A stretch of DNA of 54,237 bases from Planctomycetota bacterium (lineage in GTDB: Bacteria > Planctomycetota > Phycisphaerae > WQYP01): the NCBI GenBank assembly GCA_021790385.1, contig JAJYDW010000018.1, positions 1 to 54,237 on the forward strand, given 5' to 3'. The notes beneath the pieces are model-generated. The model worked only from the letters and a program-made list of their open reading frames with translations. It ran no database searches and was not told where the DNA came from. Of this stretch, positions 25,919 to 34,922 are shown piece by piece (within the stretch, counting starts at the first letter, position 1; every line of letters begins with the position of its first letter). The translations under genes and the position numbers were made by a program.

Positions 25919-26704
25919 ATGAACCAAACCCCTGATCTGCAAATTACCGTGCTTGGTTCCGGTACTTCCGCCGGTGTTCCCATGATTGGTTGCCATTGCC
26001 CCGTATGCTCCAGCACCGACCCGCGCGACCACCGCACGCGATGCAGTTTGGCAGTTCGTTATGACCATCATGAAATACTTATTGATACGGCCCCCGAACT
26101 GCGCCTTCAAGCCGTAGGCAATGCTCTCGATCGCGTGGAAGCCGTCGTGTTTACCCATGCCCATGCCGACCATATCTTCGGCCTCGATGATATCCGCCGC
26201 TACAACACCGTACTGGGTCGCCCCATCGGAGTCTACGCCAATGCTGAAACCCTTGGCGTTTTACAACGGGCCTTCCCCTACGCCTTTAACAAACCCACAG
26301 ACATCGGCGTTTATCGACCGGAATTGGTACCACATGTCATCAACGGCCCGTTCGATCTTCTCGGTCGCTTATGGATACCCATTCCATTGCGGCACGGACG
26401 CGGCGAAGTACTCGGTTTTCGCATCGGCAACTTTGCTTATTGCACGGATTGCTCACAAATTCTCCCACAATCCATGGCCCTGCTGCAAAATCTGGACACC
26501 TTGATTATTGACGCCCTGCGGCCGCACCCACACCCCACCCATTTTTCCTTTGCCCAGGCCGTTGCCATGATTAAAGATCTTAAGCCGCGACAGGCTTTTC
26601 TCACTCATCTTTCGCACGATGTTTTTCACGCCCGGGCCGAAGCCGATTTGCCCGCACCGGTAAAAATCTGCTATGATGGCCTGCAGTTCAGCGTGCCCTT
26701 GTAA
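25919..26704 (+). CDS. Metallo-beta-lactamase-fold hydrolase (PhnP-like)
   Basis: A 261-residue protein of the metallo-beta-lactamase superfamily, similar in layout to PhnP-type phosphoribosyl cyclic phosphodiesterases. The metal motif is THAHADHIFGLDD (His80, His82, Asp84, His85). An N-terminal GCHCPVC cluster resembles the structural zinc site of PhnP relatives. Further metal-ligand candidates are in YCTDCSQI and LTHLSHD. The substrate is not known; no phosphonate genes are nearby. The ATG at 25919 is chosen because homology-like sequence begins there. Upstream in-frame sequence overlaps the ftsQ-like gene and a repeat. Confidence 0.85.
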   Translation: MNQTPDLQITVLGSGTSAGVPMIGCHCPVCSSTDPRDHRTRCSLAVRYDHHEILIDTAPELRLQAVGNALDRVEAVVFTHAHADHIFGLDDIRRYNTVLGRPIGVYANAETLGVLQRAFPYAFNKPTDIGVYRPELVPHVINGPFDLLGRLWIPIPLRHGRGEVLGFRIGNFAYCTDCSQILPQSMALLQNLDTLIIDALRPHPHPTHFSFAQAVAMIKDLKPRQAFLTHLSHDVFHARAEADLPAPVKICYDGLQFSVPL

Positions 26705-26737
26705 TCACGCAGGTATGACCGCCACAGATAAGGCTTT

Positions 26738-27313
26738 ATGGCTATTCTTGATGAAATTCTGGAGCACAACCGCACCTTTGTGCAGCAGCGAGCTTATGAA
26801 CCCCTGCGCACCGACCGTTTCCCATCCAAACGCATGGTCATTTTAACCTGCATGGACACCAGGCTGGTGGAACTTCTGCCGCAGGCCATGGGCGTACGCA
26901 ATGGCGATGTCAAACTTATCAAAAACGCCGGAGCTATTGTTTCCCATCCTTTTGGCAGTGTGATGCGCAGTATCCTGGTGGCCGTGTACGAACTCGGTGC
27001 CAGGGAAATCGCCGTCGTTGGGCACCACGGCTGCGGTATGGCCGGGCTGAACTGCCAGGGCGTACTGGAAAAAATGCGGCATCGCGGCGTGAGCGATCAG
27101 GTACTGACCACGCTGGAAAATGCCGGCATCAACCTGCATACGTGGCTGGCCGGATTTGACCGCGTGGAAGATGGCGTGCGGCAAAGTGTAGCCATGATTA
27201 GCCGCCACCCGCTTTTGCCCCGTGACGTATGCGTGCATGGCCTGGTAATGAATCCAGAAACCGGCTTGCTGGATCTGCTTATCCGCGGAGATGCACCACC
27301 GGCAAATTCCTAA
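26738..27313 (+). CDS. Beta-class carbonic anhydrase
   Basis: A 191-residue enzyme interconverting CO2 and bicarbonate. Zinc ligands are Cys38, His96 and Cys99 (LTCMDTRL and VVGHHGCGM), and the Asp40-Arg42 dyad typical of the class is present. The short length and the NAGAIVSHPFGSVMRS segment fit the small bacterial clade of beta enzymes. AAGG precedes the ATG. It lies 33 bp after the beta-lactamase-fold gene and may be co-transcribed. Its stop codon overlaps that of the convergent downstream gene. Confidence 0.93.
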   Translation: MAILDEILEHNRTFVQQRAYEPLRTDRFPSKRMVILTCMDTRLVELLPQAMGVRNGDVKLIKNAGAIVSHPFGSVMRSILVAVYELGAREIAVVGHHGCGMAGLNCQGVLEKMRHRGVSDQVLTTLENAGINLHTWLAGFDRVEDGVRQSVAMISRHPLLPRDVCVHGLVMNPETGLLDLLIRGDAPPANS

Positions 27314-28038
27314 ATGGTGTCGTGCCGTTGTAAAGAAATGATCCACTCCGGCGTACTGGCCAGATATTTTTTCAGCAGATTGCGGCGATGCACATAATAC
27401 AGGCTTAGCCATCCCTGTCCGCACAGGCCCAGCGCCACAATGGAACCGTACGCGATATACTCAATACTGGTAATCAGCGATGTAACCGCTCTGGCCCCCC
27501 CACCCACCGTGGACATAGCCGTAATCACAGAGTGAATTTCCTTTTTCTCGGTAGCGCTCATCCAGCCCAGGCGTACTTCCAGCATCCACCAAGAACCTAA
27601 TACAACAAACATGGCCCCAAGCAGCAATTGATTGCGGATGAGAATGGTCAGGGCTTCGGGCTTAAGGTGGTGAATGCGCTGCCCCTGCCAATGCTCAATA
27701 AAACCGGCCACCGTCATCCATAAGCCCATTACCAATCCCGTAATGCTGAAGCTGCCGAAAAAGGCCAGAATGACGGTGAGTATGCCGGCACTGATCAACC
27801 CACCCGCCGTTCGCTGAGCCACCTTTTGACATTTTAAAATTGGAGTCAGTTCCCGTTTGGCCGCACTAATCTGGGCGATTTGTTCTCGCGACAGCGGCCC
27901 CGCCGTTCCGCTTGTGCCCAGCAAAGATGCCGCCCGCTCGTTACGCGGAGGCTCACTGGGTATTGGCACTGTCGAGCTGGGATCCATAGATTCCATCAAA
28001 GATTTTCCATTTGTCACGGACCGATCCACCTGCGGCAT
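27310..28038 (-). CDS. Hypothetical four-helix membrane protein
   Basis: A 242-residue protein that I do not recognise. A hydrophilic N-terminal 80 residues, rich in Ser, Pro and charged residues, are followed by about four membrane segments (around 80-100, 103-122, 143-160 and 190-215). A short cytoplasmic-looking basic tail (YYVHRRNLLKKYL) ends it. No catalytic motif is visible. It converges on the carbonic anhydrase gene with a 4-base overlap. A shorter start at one of the downstream Met codons (MESMDPSS) is possible. Confidence 0.6.
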   Translation of the reverse strand: MPQVDRSVTNGKSLMESMDPSSTVPIPSEPPRNERAASLLGTSGTAGPLSREQIAQISAAKRELTPILKCQKVAQRTAGGLISAGILTVILAFFGSFSITGLVMGLWMTVAGFIEHWQGQRIHHLKPEALTILIRNQLLLGAMFVVLGSWWMLEVRLGWMSATEKKEIHSVITAMSTVGGGARAVTSLITSIEYIAYGSIVALGLCGQGWLSLYYVHRRNLLKKYLASTPEWIISLQRHDTI

Positions 28039-28152
28039 CGGGAAGACTGAATTTCCGCCCGCCCCAACTTCCGATAGCTCCTCAACCTCCGATTATCATA
28101 CTCGCGAACTCACAAGGAGTTCAAATTCCGTCTCCAGTAGACCAATTTACAT

Positions 28153-28226
28153 TGCGCTTGGCGGGACTCGAACCCACAACCGTCCGCTTAGAAGGCGGAT
28201 GCTCTATCCAGTTGAGCTACAAGCGC
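28153..28226 (-). tRNA. tRNA-Arg (anticodon UCU)
   Basis: Read on the minus strand this gives a complete cloverleaf of 74 nt. The acceptor stem GCGCTTG/CAAGCGC is a perfect 7 bp. The D-stem is GCTC/GAGC, and the anticodon stem TCCGC/GCGGA has loop CTTCTAA with anticodon TCT. The T-arm GTGGG-TTCGAGT-CCCGC contains one G-U pair. The discriminator is A and the CCA end is not encoded. It reads AGA codons. It sits in the gap between a membrane protein gene and the FmdB-like gene. Confidence 0.97.
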
Positions 28227-28397
28227 CAGTAAGCAGCCTGGCAACAACGCCGCACTGCCGGCGACAAACCTCACCCATTCGTTATGCTACCATGGATTTT
28301 CCATGCTGATAACTCCCCACCGCCACACTTGATTCCACGACCCGCATTGCATACACTCAAAAGCGTTGGCAAAGTAGAGTTTAAGGAGTTACCCATT

Positions 28398-28637
28398 ATG
28401 CCCATCTATGAATACGAATGTAAAAAATGTGGTGCCAATTTTGAACATCTGGCCACCAGCATGCGCAATGTCGACGAATCTGTTCAATGCCCTACCTGCC
28501 ATGCCCGGCAGACCAAACGGAAAATATCCATCTTTGCCGTTGCGGCGGCGGATGCCGGTGGTGCTTGCATGGAATCGCCCGTCGGCGGCACATGCTGCTG
28601 CGGTAACATGAAAGGTTCCTGCAGCAGTCGAGCGTAA
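28398..28637 (+). CDS. FmdB-family zinc ribbon protein
   Basis: A 79-residue small protein. The N-terminus MPIYEYECKKCGANFE with a second CPTC pair about 20 residues later is the FmdB/CxxC-CxxC zinc ribbon signature; these proteins are regulators of unknown target in most bacteria. The C-terminus is rich in Cys and Gly (GGTCCCGNMKGSC), a common feature of the family. The true ATG at 28398 has AAGGAG 9 bases upstream; the longer open frame upstream lacks any match. Confidence 0.9.
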   Translation: MPIYEYECKKCGANFEHLATSMRNVDESVQCPTCHARQTKRKISIFAVAAADAGGACMESPVGGTCCCGNMKGSCSSRA

Positions 28638-28699
28638 GATTTCCCAAAGAAACCTGTTGCAGCGTCTGACTCCATTGGCTGCGTTGGAGAGTATGGTAG

Positions 28700-29233
28700 A
28701 TGCCCAGTTCACCCTTCATTGACCGCCGCATCCTGATGTTTGTGGATGACATCTACGAAGATCTGGAGCTTTGGTACCCGAAATATCGCCTGCAGGAGGC
28801 GGGTGCCAAAGTAACCTTGGCCGGCCCTCGGGCGGGCACCCGATACACCGGCAAACATGGCTATCCTGCCACCTCAGACCTGGCCATTGGCGACGTTGAG
28901 GCTCAACATTTTGATGGTGTCGTCCTGGCCGGCGGATTTTCGCCCGATAAGCTCCGCCGCGATGAAAAAGTCAAGGACTTGGTCCGCCATTTTCATCAGC
29001 AACGGCAACTGGTGGCGGCGATATGCCACGGCGGATGGATCGCTATTTCCGCCGGCGTTTATTCCGGCGTTAAAGTAACCGGATCGCCCGGTATTAAGGA
29101 TGATTTGATCAACGCCGGCGCCCTCTGGCTGGATGCTGATGTAGTGGTGGATCGGCATTTTGTAAGCTCGCGCAAACCCGATGACCTGCCGGCTTTCTGC
29201 CGTGGCATTTTTCAGGTTTTGGCCTCGCAATAA
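28700..29233 (+). CDS. DJ-1/PfpI family protein
   Basis: A 177-residue class I glutamine amidotransferase-like protein. The nucleophile elbow is AAICHGG with Cys109 and His110, and an acidic residue in the N-terminal segment VDDIYEDLE is placed like the conserved Glu of the family. Members act as deglycases, proteases or chaperones in stress; the exact role is not predictable. The length is typical of PfpI proteins. GGAGA lies before the ATG. It converges on the DUF2264 gene 24 bp away. Confidence 0.9.
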   Translation: MPSSPFIDRRILMFVDDIYEDLELWYPKYRLQEAGAKVTLAGPRAGTRYTGKHGYPATSDLAIGDVEAQHFDGVVLAGGFSPDKLRRDEKVKDLVRHFHQQRQLVAAICHGGWIAISAGVYSGVKVTGSPGIKDDLINAGALWLDADVVVDRHFVSSRKPDDLPAFCRGIFQVLASQ

Positions 29234-29257
29234 AATCAGCGCCGCCCGGCTGTAGAG

Positions 29258-30571
29258 TCAAGCTGTGGAGCGGTAGTTTAATTTTGTCCGCCGTAACGCC
29301 GGCAATTCAACACAATGTACATCCTTGATGGCATGATCAGCGGGCACATTCTTACCCGACCATATCTGTTGTTGCGTCCACTGTACAGCCGGCGCCAGCC
29401 AGAATTCGTCTTCTGGCGGCAAACCAAGCGGCAGCAACCCCGCTGCACACAAATACAGACTGCCCGTGGAGATGTAGCTCTCTCCCATTGCGGGCTGATG
29501 ACCGTAAAAGCCGATTTGCAGCCAGCCGCGAGGATCAAATGTTCCCGGAGCTTGAATCATCTTGTGAATAACTGCGGTCATTGCACAGCGAACCTGCGCC
29601 GGTTTAAGACGATTCGGAAGCGCATGCAGCAGAGCGATTTGTCCCAGCAGTTGCAGCGAGCCAAAGCGATAGGTCACGGAACGACCCATCGCAGGAAACG
29701 TCCCATCCGGTGCAATGAACCTTTCCAGGATTTCAGCGTATCGCCGGGAACGTTGCAGAACAAGATTCAGCACCGGCGCAAAGGCCGAATCGTGCCGCTG
29801 TAAAACCATCAGCACATCCAGCAACATCGGCTGAATAACCAGACTGTTGTAATAATCAAAATGGAAATACTCGCCATCGCCGTAGGCACCGTCACCTACA
29901 TACCACCGAAGCATTTTGCCAAGGCAATCTTCCAGCCGTGTCTCCAGTGTCGGCTGCCCTAGCTCCAGCAGAGCTACCTCAATCATGGCGGCAAACATCA
30001 CCCAGTTGTTGCCGTCGGGCGTAGGAATCTTACGCGAAGACTTCAGCGCCGCGATAATTTGTTTTTTAATCTGCGGCTCCAACGGCTCCCATAACACATT
30101 CAACGCGCGCAAAAGGCCTTGAGCCAGAAAGGCCGTGTCCACCAATGGCTGGTGCCCATGGCAGAAATTCATGAAGTCCGGCGACCTTAGGGCCATTGCC
30201 GCATCGAGCGATACCTGAGTCAGCTTGCGGAACTCCTGTTGCAGAGTTTGCTCACTGCCCGATAAATCATTCAATGCCAGCCACGGAGCCAAACCACAAA
30301 GGAGCCGGCCGAAAGCTTCAAGATGCGAATATTTCTCCCGGCCGGCGTTCGCCTGCTGCTCCACCGGCATATTTTTAATTAATTCTCGCCGCGCCAGATT
30401 TTCCAGTACAGGCCGCGCAATTCTGTTCGTAGTGGCAAGCCAGAAGCCCCGGTCGTCGAGACGCCCGGCTGTCGGCGTATCTGTTTCCGGCACCATCGGC
30501 ACTGGCAAATCAGCCGCAGAAGAAAGGCCGACTGACCCAGTGCCCTTAGAAATTTTTCGGCGCGATGGCAT
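29258..30571 (-). CDS. DUF2264 family protein
   Basis: A 437-residue protein matching the DUF2264 pattern. Landmarks are REKYSHLEAFGRLLCGLAPW near residue 75, DGNNWVMFAAMIE near 200, YGDGEYFHFDYYNS near 250, and the C-terminal GHQPAMGESYISTGSLYLC. The family has an alpha/alpha-barrel-like helical fold and is found in carbohydrate-degradation loci; I cannot assign the reaction. No signal peptide is seen, so it is probably cytoplasmic. It is the last gene of the leftward sulfatase/hydrolase group and is separated from the sulfatase by 242 bp. Confidence 0.82.
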   Translation of the reverse strand: MPSRRKISKGTGSVGLSSAADLPVPMVPETDTPTAGRLDDRGFWLATTNRIARPVLENLARRELIKNMPVEQQANAGREKYSHLEAFGRLLCGLAPWLALNDLSGSEQTLQQEFRKLTQVSLDAAMALRSPDFMNFCHGHQPLVDTAFLAQGLLRALNVLWEPLEPQIKKQIIAALKSSRKIPTPDGNNWVMFAAMIEVALLELGQPTLETRLEDCLGKMLRWYVGDGAYGDGEYFHFDYYNSLVIQPMLLDVLMVLQRHDSAFAPVLNLVLQRSRRYAEILERFIAPDGTFPAMGRSVTYRFGSLQLLGQIALLHALPNRLKPAQVRCAMTAVIHKMIQAPGTFDPRGWLQIGFYGHQPAMGESYISTGSLYLCAAGLLPLGLPPEDEFWLAPAVQWTQQQIWSGKNVPADHAIKDVHCVELPALRRTKLNYRSTA

Positions 30572-30813
30572 TGCCGTTAGTCTCCATCGAATACATTACA
30601 GCTTTTCCCGCGGTGGAATCCGTTGGTCCAGCGGGCTGGCATCCACCTTGCCGCAAAGTTACCTTGTCCGCCATCAACCCGCCAGTCCACAAATGCCATC
30701 AGGAGCTTGTTTCGTTCTTTACTTAAAATAGAAAGTGGCATGGACAAGACCCTTCTTATGCGGCGGTTTAGCAACAGGCCATAAAAGGTTATCTGACAAC
30801 GCCAGCCGCTCTT
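30572..30813. other. Gap between sulfatase and DUF2264 genes
   Basis: No gene is recognised here. A 65-codon minus-strand open frame has no known motif. A promoter for the DUF2264 gene could lie here, but none stands out. Confidence 0.4.
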
Positions 30814-32208
30814 TCATTTGAATATCGCATCCGGGCAGCTACGCCGGTCGGCCTCTACCTCCTCAAACCAGGCCTCAAGTTCTCTGAGCATCGCAGCACA
30901 GATTTCGGGTTTCTCGACAGCAAGATTACATCGCTCGTGTGGATCTTGGCGCAAGTTGTAGAGTTCCGGCGGCATAGGTCGGCTGTAGGCAAGCTCGCTG
31001 CGCAAAGGCACTGCAACGGTGGATTGGAAGTTTTCCGGTTCCCGGCGAAGAGCCATATCCATCTGCTCGTCCAAGCGCCGTGAAGGTTGCGGCGTCAATG
31101 GACGCAACAGTTTCCAATCGCCGTCACGCATGGCAATGTTACAGTCGCGCTGTGGATAATAACGATTCCATTGCCAGTAACGGCGGGTATTGACCTTGCC
31201 TCCTTCGCCACGCAGCACCGGCAGAACGTTCCAGCCATCCAGCGGCAGATTGTCCTGAGGCAGGGCAACACCGGCCATAGCCAGAATCGTGGGCAGCCAG
31301 TCACTCATGTGAACCATGGCATCGAGTTGGCGGCGGCCGGACAAGCCATCCGGCCAGTACAAAATCATCGGCAGCCGAATGCCACCCTCGTATACCAGCG
31401 TTTTGGCCCCATTGTAGTTGCAATTGAAGCGGCGCAGAGAGTGCTGCGGATCGCTCCCGCCAAAATCCGGTCCATTGTCACTGGTAAATAAAACGATGGT
31501 GTTGTTGTGCAGACCGAGTTGCTTGATGGTGTCGCATAATCGTCCAATGTTCTGGTCCATATTGCGGATCATGCCGTAGAGCGTACTGACGGCCGGGTTG
31601 AATCGGCCATTTTGGGCAAACGGCAGTACATCCTCGGGCGGGGCTTCAATCGGAAAATGCGGGCAGTTGTATGCCAAATGCAGGAAAAACGGTTCTTTTT
31701 GATGTCGCCGGACGAAATCAACGGCCTCATCCGTAAGCCGGTCGGTCAAATATCGGCCATCCGGCTGAACCGGAACACCATTGCGTTCAATGCGCGAATC
31801 AAAATAGAACTGCCACCCACCTCGAAAACCAAAGAATTCATCAAAGCCACGTCTCATCGGGTGATAGGCATCACCCATGGTGCCGTTGTGCCATTTACCA
31901 ACCAGGCCGGTGGCGTAGCCGGCATGTTTCAGGATGTCGGCCAGTGTTCGCTCACGTAATGACAAGCGTTCTCCACCCAGATGATCCCATGTATCAATGC
32001 TGCCGGTGCGGTGGGCATAGCGACCGGTCAACAAACTGGCACGCGAAGGATTGCAGACCGGCGAGGCCGAGTAGTGCTGCGTCAGGCAAAGACCTTGCGC
32101 AGCCAATTCATCCAGAACTGATGTCTGGCTCAGCCCGCCATTGAAAAGACTCAAATCGCCGTAGCCCATGTCGTCGGCGAGTATCAAAATGACATTGGGC
32201 CGTGTCAC
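30814..32208 (-). CDS. Type I sulfatase
   Basis: A 464-residue arylsulfatase-type enzyme that removes sulfate esters, presumably from a polysaccharide. The N-terminal metal site is NVILILADDMGYGD, and the formylglycine motif is CNPSRASLLTGR with Cys52 as the residue to be converted. Other active-site parts are GKWHNG and FTSDNGPDFGG. The start is the GTG at 32208, which overlaps the stop of the upstream hydrolase gene (GTGA); the sequence then begins directly with VTRPNVILIL. No signal peptide is encoded with this start, so the enzyme would act in the cytoplasm unless exported otherwise. A cysteine-type motif needs an anaerobic or FGE-type maturase, not seen here. Confidence 0.92.
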   Translation of the reverse strand: MTRPNVILILADDMGYGDLSLFNGGLSQTSVLDELAAQGLCLTQHYSASPVCNPSRASLLTGRYAHRTGSIDTWDHLGGERLSLRERTLADILKHAGYATGLVGKWHNGTMGDAYHPMRRGFDEFFGFRGGWQFYFDSRIERNGVPVQPDGRYLTDRLTDEAVDFVRRHQKEPFFLHLAYNCPHFPIEAPPEDVLPFAQNGRFNPAVSTLYGMIRNMDQNIGRLCDTIKQLGLHNNTIVLFTSDNGPDFGGSDPQHSLRRFNCNYNGAKTLVYEGGIRLPMILYWPDGLSGRRQLDAMVHMSDWLPTILAMAGVALPQDNLPLDGWNVLPVLRGEGGKVNTRRYWQWNRYYPQRDCNIAMRDGDWKLLRPLTPQPSRRLDEQMDMALRREPENFQSTVAVPLRSELAYSRPMPPELYNLRQDPHERCNLAVEKPEICAAMLRELEAWFEEVEADRRSCPDAIFK

Positions 32209-33896
32209 CTGGCGGCATCCTTCGCCACAGTTACGCTGTGGATGTAGTACTGACTGTTGGCTGTGGAGTCGGACCAGAAGCTGAAATTGTGCCCCCAATC
32301 ATTGACGAACTCGTCCTTGGTGATTTTCCATTTCAAAGTATGCCACTTGCCGTCCGACGGTACGGAATTCCAGCCAATACTCTTCCAGCCGGTAGTGGAC
32401 TCGTAACGTAGATTAAACCCGGCGTTCACACCACGTTTCACACAGACCTGGGCGGAAATGGTGATGGGCGTGGGCGTGAAGGAGAGGAAATTCGGATCGA
32501 CCGTAAATGACATGCCCGGTGAGGTGCCGACAAATTCCGCTCTCCGGCCATGAAACACCGGGGCCACGGTCCCGGGTTTCTCCCGGCACCAGTGCAAACC
32601 CTGAGCTGAATCAGGGTTGCCGGCGGTCCATGAGATTTCCCGGGCATGGGCAAAGTTACCACCCCAGGGAAATGGTTTATGCCTATCCGCGTGGGCTTGG
32701 TCAACAATTTCCGCTGGAACACCAAGAATGAGTACCGGCACGCTGGTCAAGTGGACATGGTTGGACTTGGTCACCACACCGCTGATCGGGTTCATGATTT
32801 TCACCGAAGCTCCGAGATTCACGTGATCGGTCGTGCCTGGCTCGGACCATGTAGCCAAAACGGTTCCGGCGGCACCATGGAACACAAAGCCATAATCCCG
32901 GCCGTTAAGCAGCACCCAACCGAGATAACGCGGGTGATTTCCCATGACGCGGGTCAAGTTACGCAGGGCATTATAGCTGTGCGTCGGGCGTCCGGCATTA
33001 TCGAGCAGGCTCATGTTATAGGCTTCACCCATGGCCTCAAACCATTCGATGTGAGCAAAACCCTCCGCGATGCCCATGGTGTAGGCTTTGACCAGATTAC
33101 CCGGCCGTGCGGGACTTGGATTCATGCCGATTTCGGTAATCCAGATCGGCACGTTGACCTTGGCTGGGTCATAATGGGCCAGCATCTTGCGGATGCGCGG
33201 AATGATGTGCATAAACACCGATTCCTGCCCCCATTGCAGCGAGCCAAACACCTCATACGGATGCACGGCAATATAATCAAAGTGGTTTTTGGCTCCGTCC
33301 TGGATCACGTCTTGCAGCCTGACAATGTCCACGCTATGCACAGTCAGCCCGATCTGAACTCGTGGATTGACCTTGTAGGCTGCATCGTAGGCGGCGACCA
33401 CGATTTTGGCATAAGCCCGCGAACTGTTCGGTTCGTTCCAAACCTCCCAGTGGTCGATCATTCCGGCGCAATGCGCTACAATGTGCGAAACATAGTTTTT
33501 CCAGGCAGCCAAGTCGTGGCTCGGCAGCCCCGTGGTGCCGGTCCAATGCGGATTGCCGATGAGCAGGCTGCTGATGAAAACGTGATGGGTCTCGGCAGTG
33601 TGTATCATTGAATTCAGCACCGACCAGGTCCACTTACCCTTCGCCGGCTCCACACCACCCCAGCTTACACCCATGCGCTCCCATCGGACACCGGCCTGGG
33701 CCATCTTGGGCAGCCAATAACGGTACATGTGCGTGGCCTGCGCGGAAGTTCCGGCACCAAAGGGATCGGTATTGGAAATATCAGCATACGGTTTTGGCTT
33801 GGCAACGGCTGCTCCATGCGCCGCTGTGGTTGCCGCTAATACACCCGCCAGCACAAAAATAAATGACGCAAGAAAACCTCTGATTTTGCCAACCAT
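32205..33896 (-). CDS. Secreted GH-A clan glycoside hydrolase (GH39/GH5-like)
   Basis: A 563-residue protein with an N-terminal signal peptide (KIRGFLASFIFVLAGVLAA, cut near residue 27). The TIM-barrel domain has the acid/base Glu155 in WEVWNEPN and a likely nucleophile Glu255 in IWITEIGMN, the arrangement of clan GH-A enzymes. Residues about 440-563 form a beta-rich C-terminal domain that may bind carbohydrate. The start at 33896 follows AAGG by 8 bases and gives a clean signal peptide; the upstream in-frame extension is rejected. It is translationally coupled to the sulfatase, so both probably act on the same sulfated glycan. Confidence 0.82.
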   Translation of the reverse strand: MVGKIRGFLASFIFVLAGVLAATTAAHGAAVAKPKPYADISNTDPFGAGTSAQATHMYRYWLPKMAQAGVRWERMGVSWGGVEPAKGKWTWSVLNSMIHTAETHHVFISSLLIGNPHWTGTTGLPSHDLAAWKNYVSHIVAHCAGMIDHWEVWNEPNSSRAYAKIVVAAYDAAYKVNPRVQIGLTVHSVDIVRLQDVIQDGAKNHFDYIAVHPYEVFGSLQWGQESVFMHIIPRIRKMLAHYDPAKVNVPIWITEIGMNPSPARPGNLVKAYTMGIAEGFAHIEWFEAMGEAYNMSLLDNAGRPTHSYNALRNLTRVMGNHPRYLGWVLLNGRDYGFVFHGAAGTVLATWSEPGTTDHVNLGASVKIMNPISGVVTKSNHVHLTSVPVLILGVPAEIVDQAHADRHKPFPWGGNFAHAREISWTAGNPDSAQGLHWCREKPGTVAPVFHGRRAEFVGTSPGMSFTVDPNFLSFTPTPITISAQVCVKRGVNAGFNLRYESTTGWKSIGWNSVPSDGKWHTLKWKITKDEFVNDWGHNFSFWSDSTANSQYYIHSVTVAKDAAR

Positions 33897-34039
33897 ATCG
33901 TGGACCTTAAAAAGGAGGGCATTCAACATAACAAAGTTACACAGCCACGCGCCCGCGCAGATGGTTAAAACGTTACACGCCAACACCTGCGTCGGCTAAC
34001 GATTGGGCTGCTAAGCATCTTGGCGTCACACCGCCGATG

Positions 34040-34747
34040 TTATTTTGTGGCCACGATCTGAAAGCCGGAGACGCCCGTCCATGCCCCGCCCAAGGTGCCG
34101 TTGACATTCAGGGTAATCGCATGGGCCGTGTTGCCCTTGAACAGGATGTAATTGCCCTTGGCACCGGACTTCGTGGTGGATTTGGCCCTTACAAAATGAC
34201 CATTGGTCCACGCGTAGCTGTAGTAATATGTCCTGGTGGCGGCCACGTGACCCTTAGTGCCATGCACAGCGGATATGGTTACACTGCCGGTCCCGCCACC
34301 GCTTCCCGCGTCGGCATAAACGTATACATCGTAATGGGCGTAGGGTATGCCGGAAACTGTGATTTGCGGACGTGGCCAGAGCATTCCCGTCTGGAGCGTT
34401 AAATTCGGCCCCATAAAGCCCCAAGTCGCGCCCCCAGTTACCCAGAACTGCAACTTATGGGCTGGTCCGGTATTTACTTTCACCGACATCTTTTTGACTG
34501 CCGTACCGGTATTATCGACAATCTTCTTCAAGCTACCTTTATTCCAATGTCCATTGGGATCAGTATTTTTTATTTTGAAATTGTTCCAGTGACTCTGGGC
34601 CACCGCGGAGGCACCGGCGCTCTCGTGGGCGGTCAGAGACTCACTGGCTTTCCCGTTACAGAAATTCACGCCAATGCTGTGGGCACAAGCCACCGCAGCA
34701 AATACCGGAATGACCAACATCGCCATAACATACCTTAAACGCTTCAT
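34040..34747 (-). CDS. Secreted protein, tagless relative of a PEP-CTERM protein
   Basis: A 235-residue exported protein with a signal peptide ending near ACA-HS. It is clearly related to the PEP-CTERM protein at 37559-38443. Both begin the mature part with SIGVN, and share a WGFxGxNLT segment, SGIPYxxYDVYVY in the middle, and a xNxxLFxGNTAxxITL...FQIV end. It stops after FQIVATK, where the relative continues into the PEP-CTERM sorting signal. The fold is probably a beta-sandwich; function unknown. The start ATG at 34747 has AAAGG upstream. A strong promoter and a shared upstream element precede it. Confidence 0.75.
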   Translation of the reverse strand: MKRLRYVMAMLVIPVFAAVACAHSIGVNFCNGKASESLTAHESAGASAVAQSHWNNFKIKNTDPNGHWNKGSLKKIVDNTGTAVKKMSVKVNTGPAHKLQFWVTGGATWGFMGPNLTLQTGMLWPRPQITVSGIPYAHYDVYVYADAGSGGGTGSVTISAVHGTKGHVAATRTYYYSYAWTNGHFVRAKSTTKSGAKGNYILFKGNTAHAITLNVNGTLGGAWTGVSGFQIVATK

Positions 34748-34819
34748 GAGAACACCTTTCGTAAAAATCAACCAGACCTTATTCCATTAAACGATGCAGC
34801 ACCGCCACCATGGACAACA

Positions 34820-34886
34820 ATATTACGTTCCAGATTTTCTTGTGTCAATGAGCCAAGTTAACTTATTTTTTTAACTTTACCATAAT
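34820..34886 (-). promoter_or_regulatory. Promoter with upstream 15-bp element, site 1
   Basis: On the minus strand TTGACA (34843-34848) is followed after 17 bases by TAATAT (34820-34825). The plus-strand sequence TAACTTTACCATAAT lies at 34872-34886, 23 bases upstream of the -35. The same 15 bases occur upstream of the promoters of two PEP-CTERM genes at a spacing of 22-23 bases. This drives the gene at 34040-34747 with a leader of about 65 bases. Confidence 0.75.
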
Positions 34887-34922
34887 CTTAAGGCACGATA
34901 ACGCCTCCAGACCGGTCACCGG

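Noticed and set aside
27857..28309. A 150-codon plus-strand open frame
   Set aside because: It runs across the tRNA-Arg gene and the start of a supported minus-strand gene.
33926..33945. A possible fourth copy of the 15-bp element upstream of the secreted hydrolase
   Set aside because: Only about nine bases match, in the opposite orientation, and no promoter lies at the right distance.
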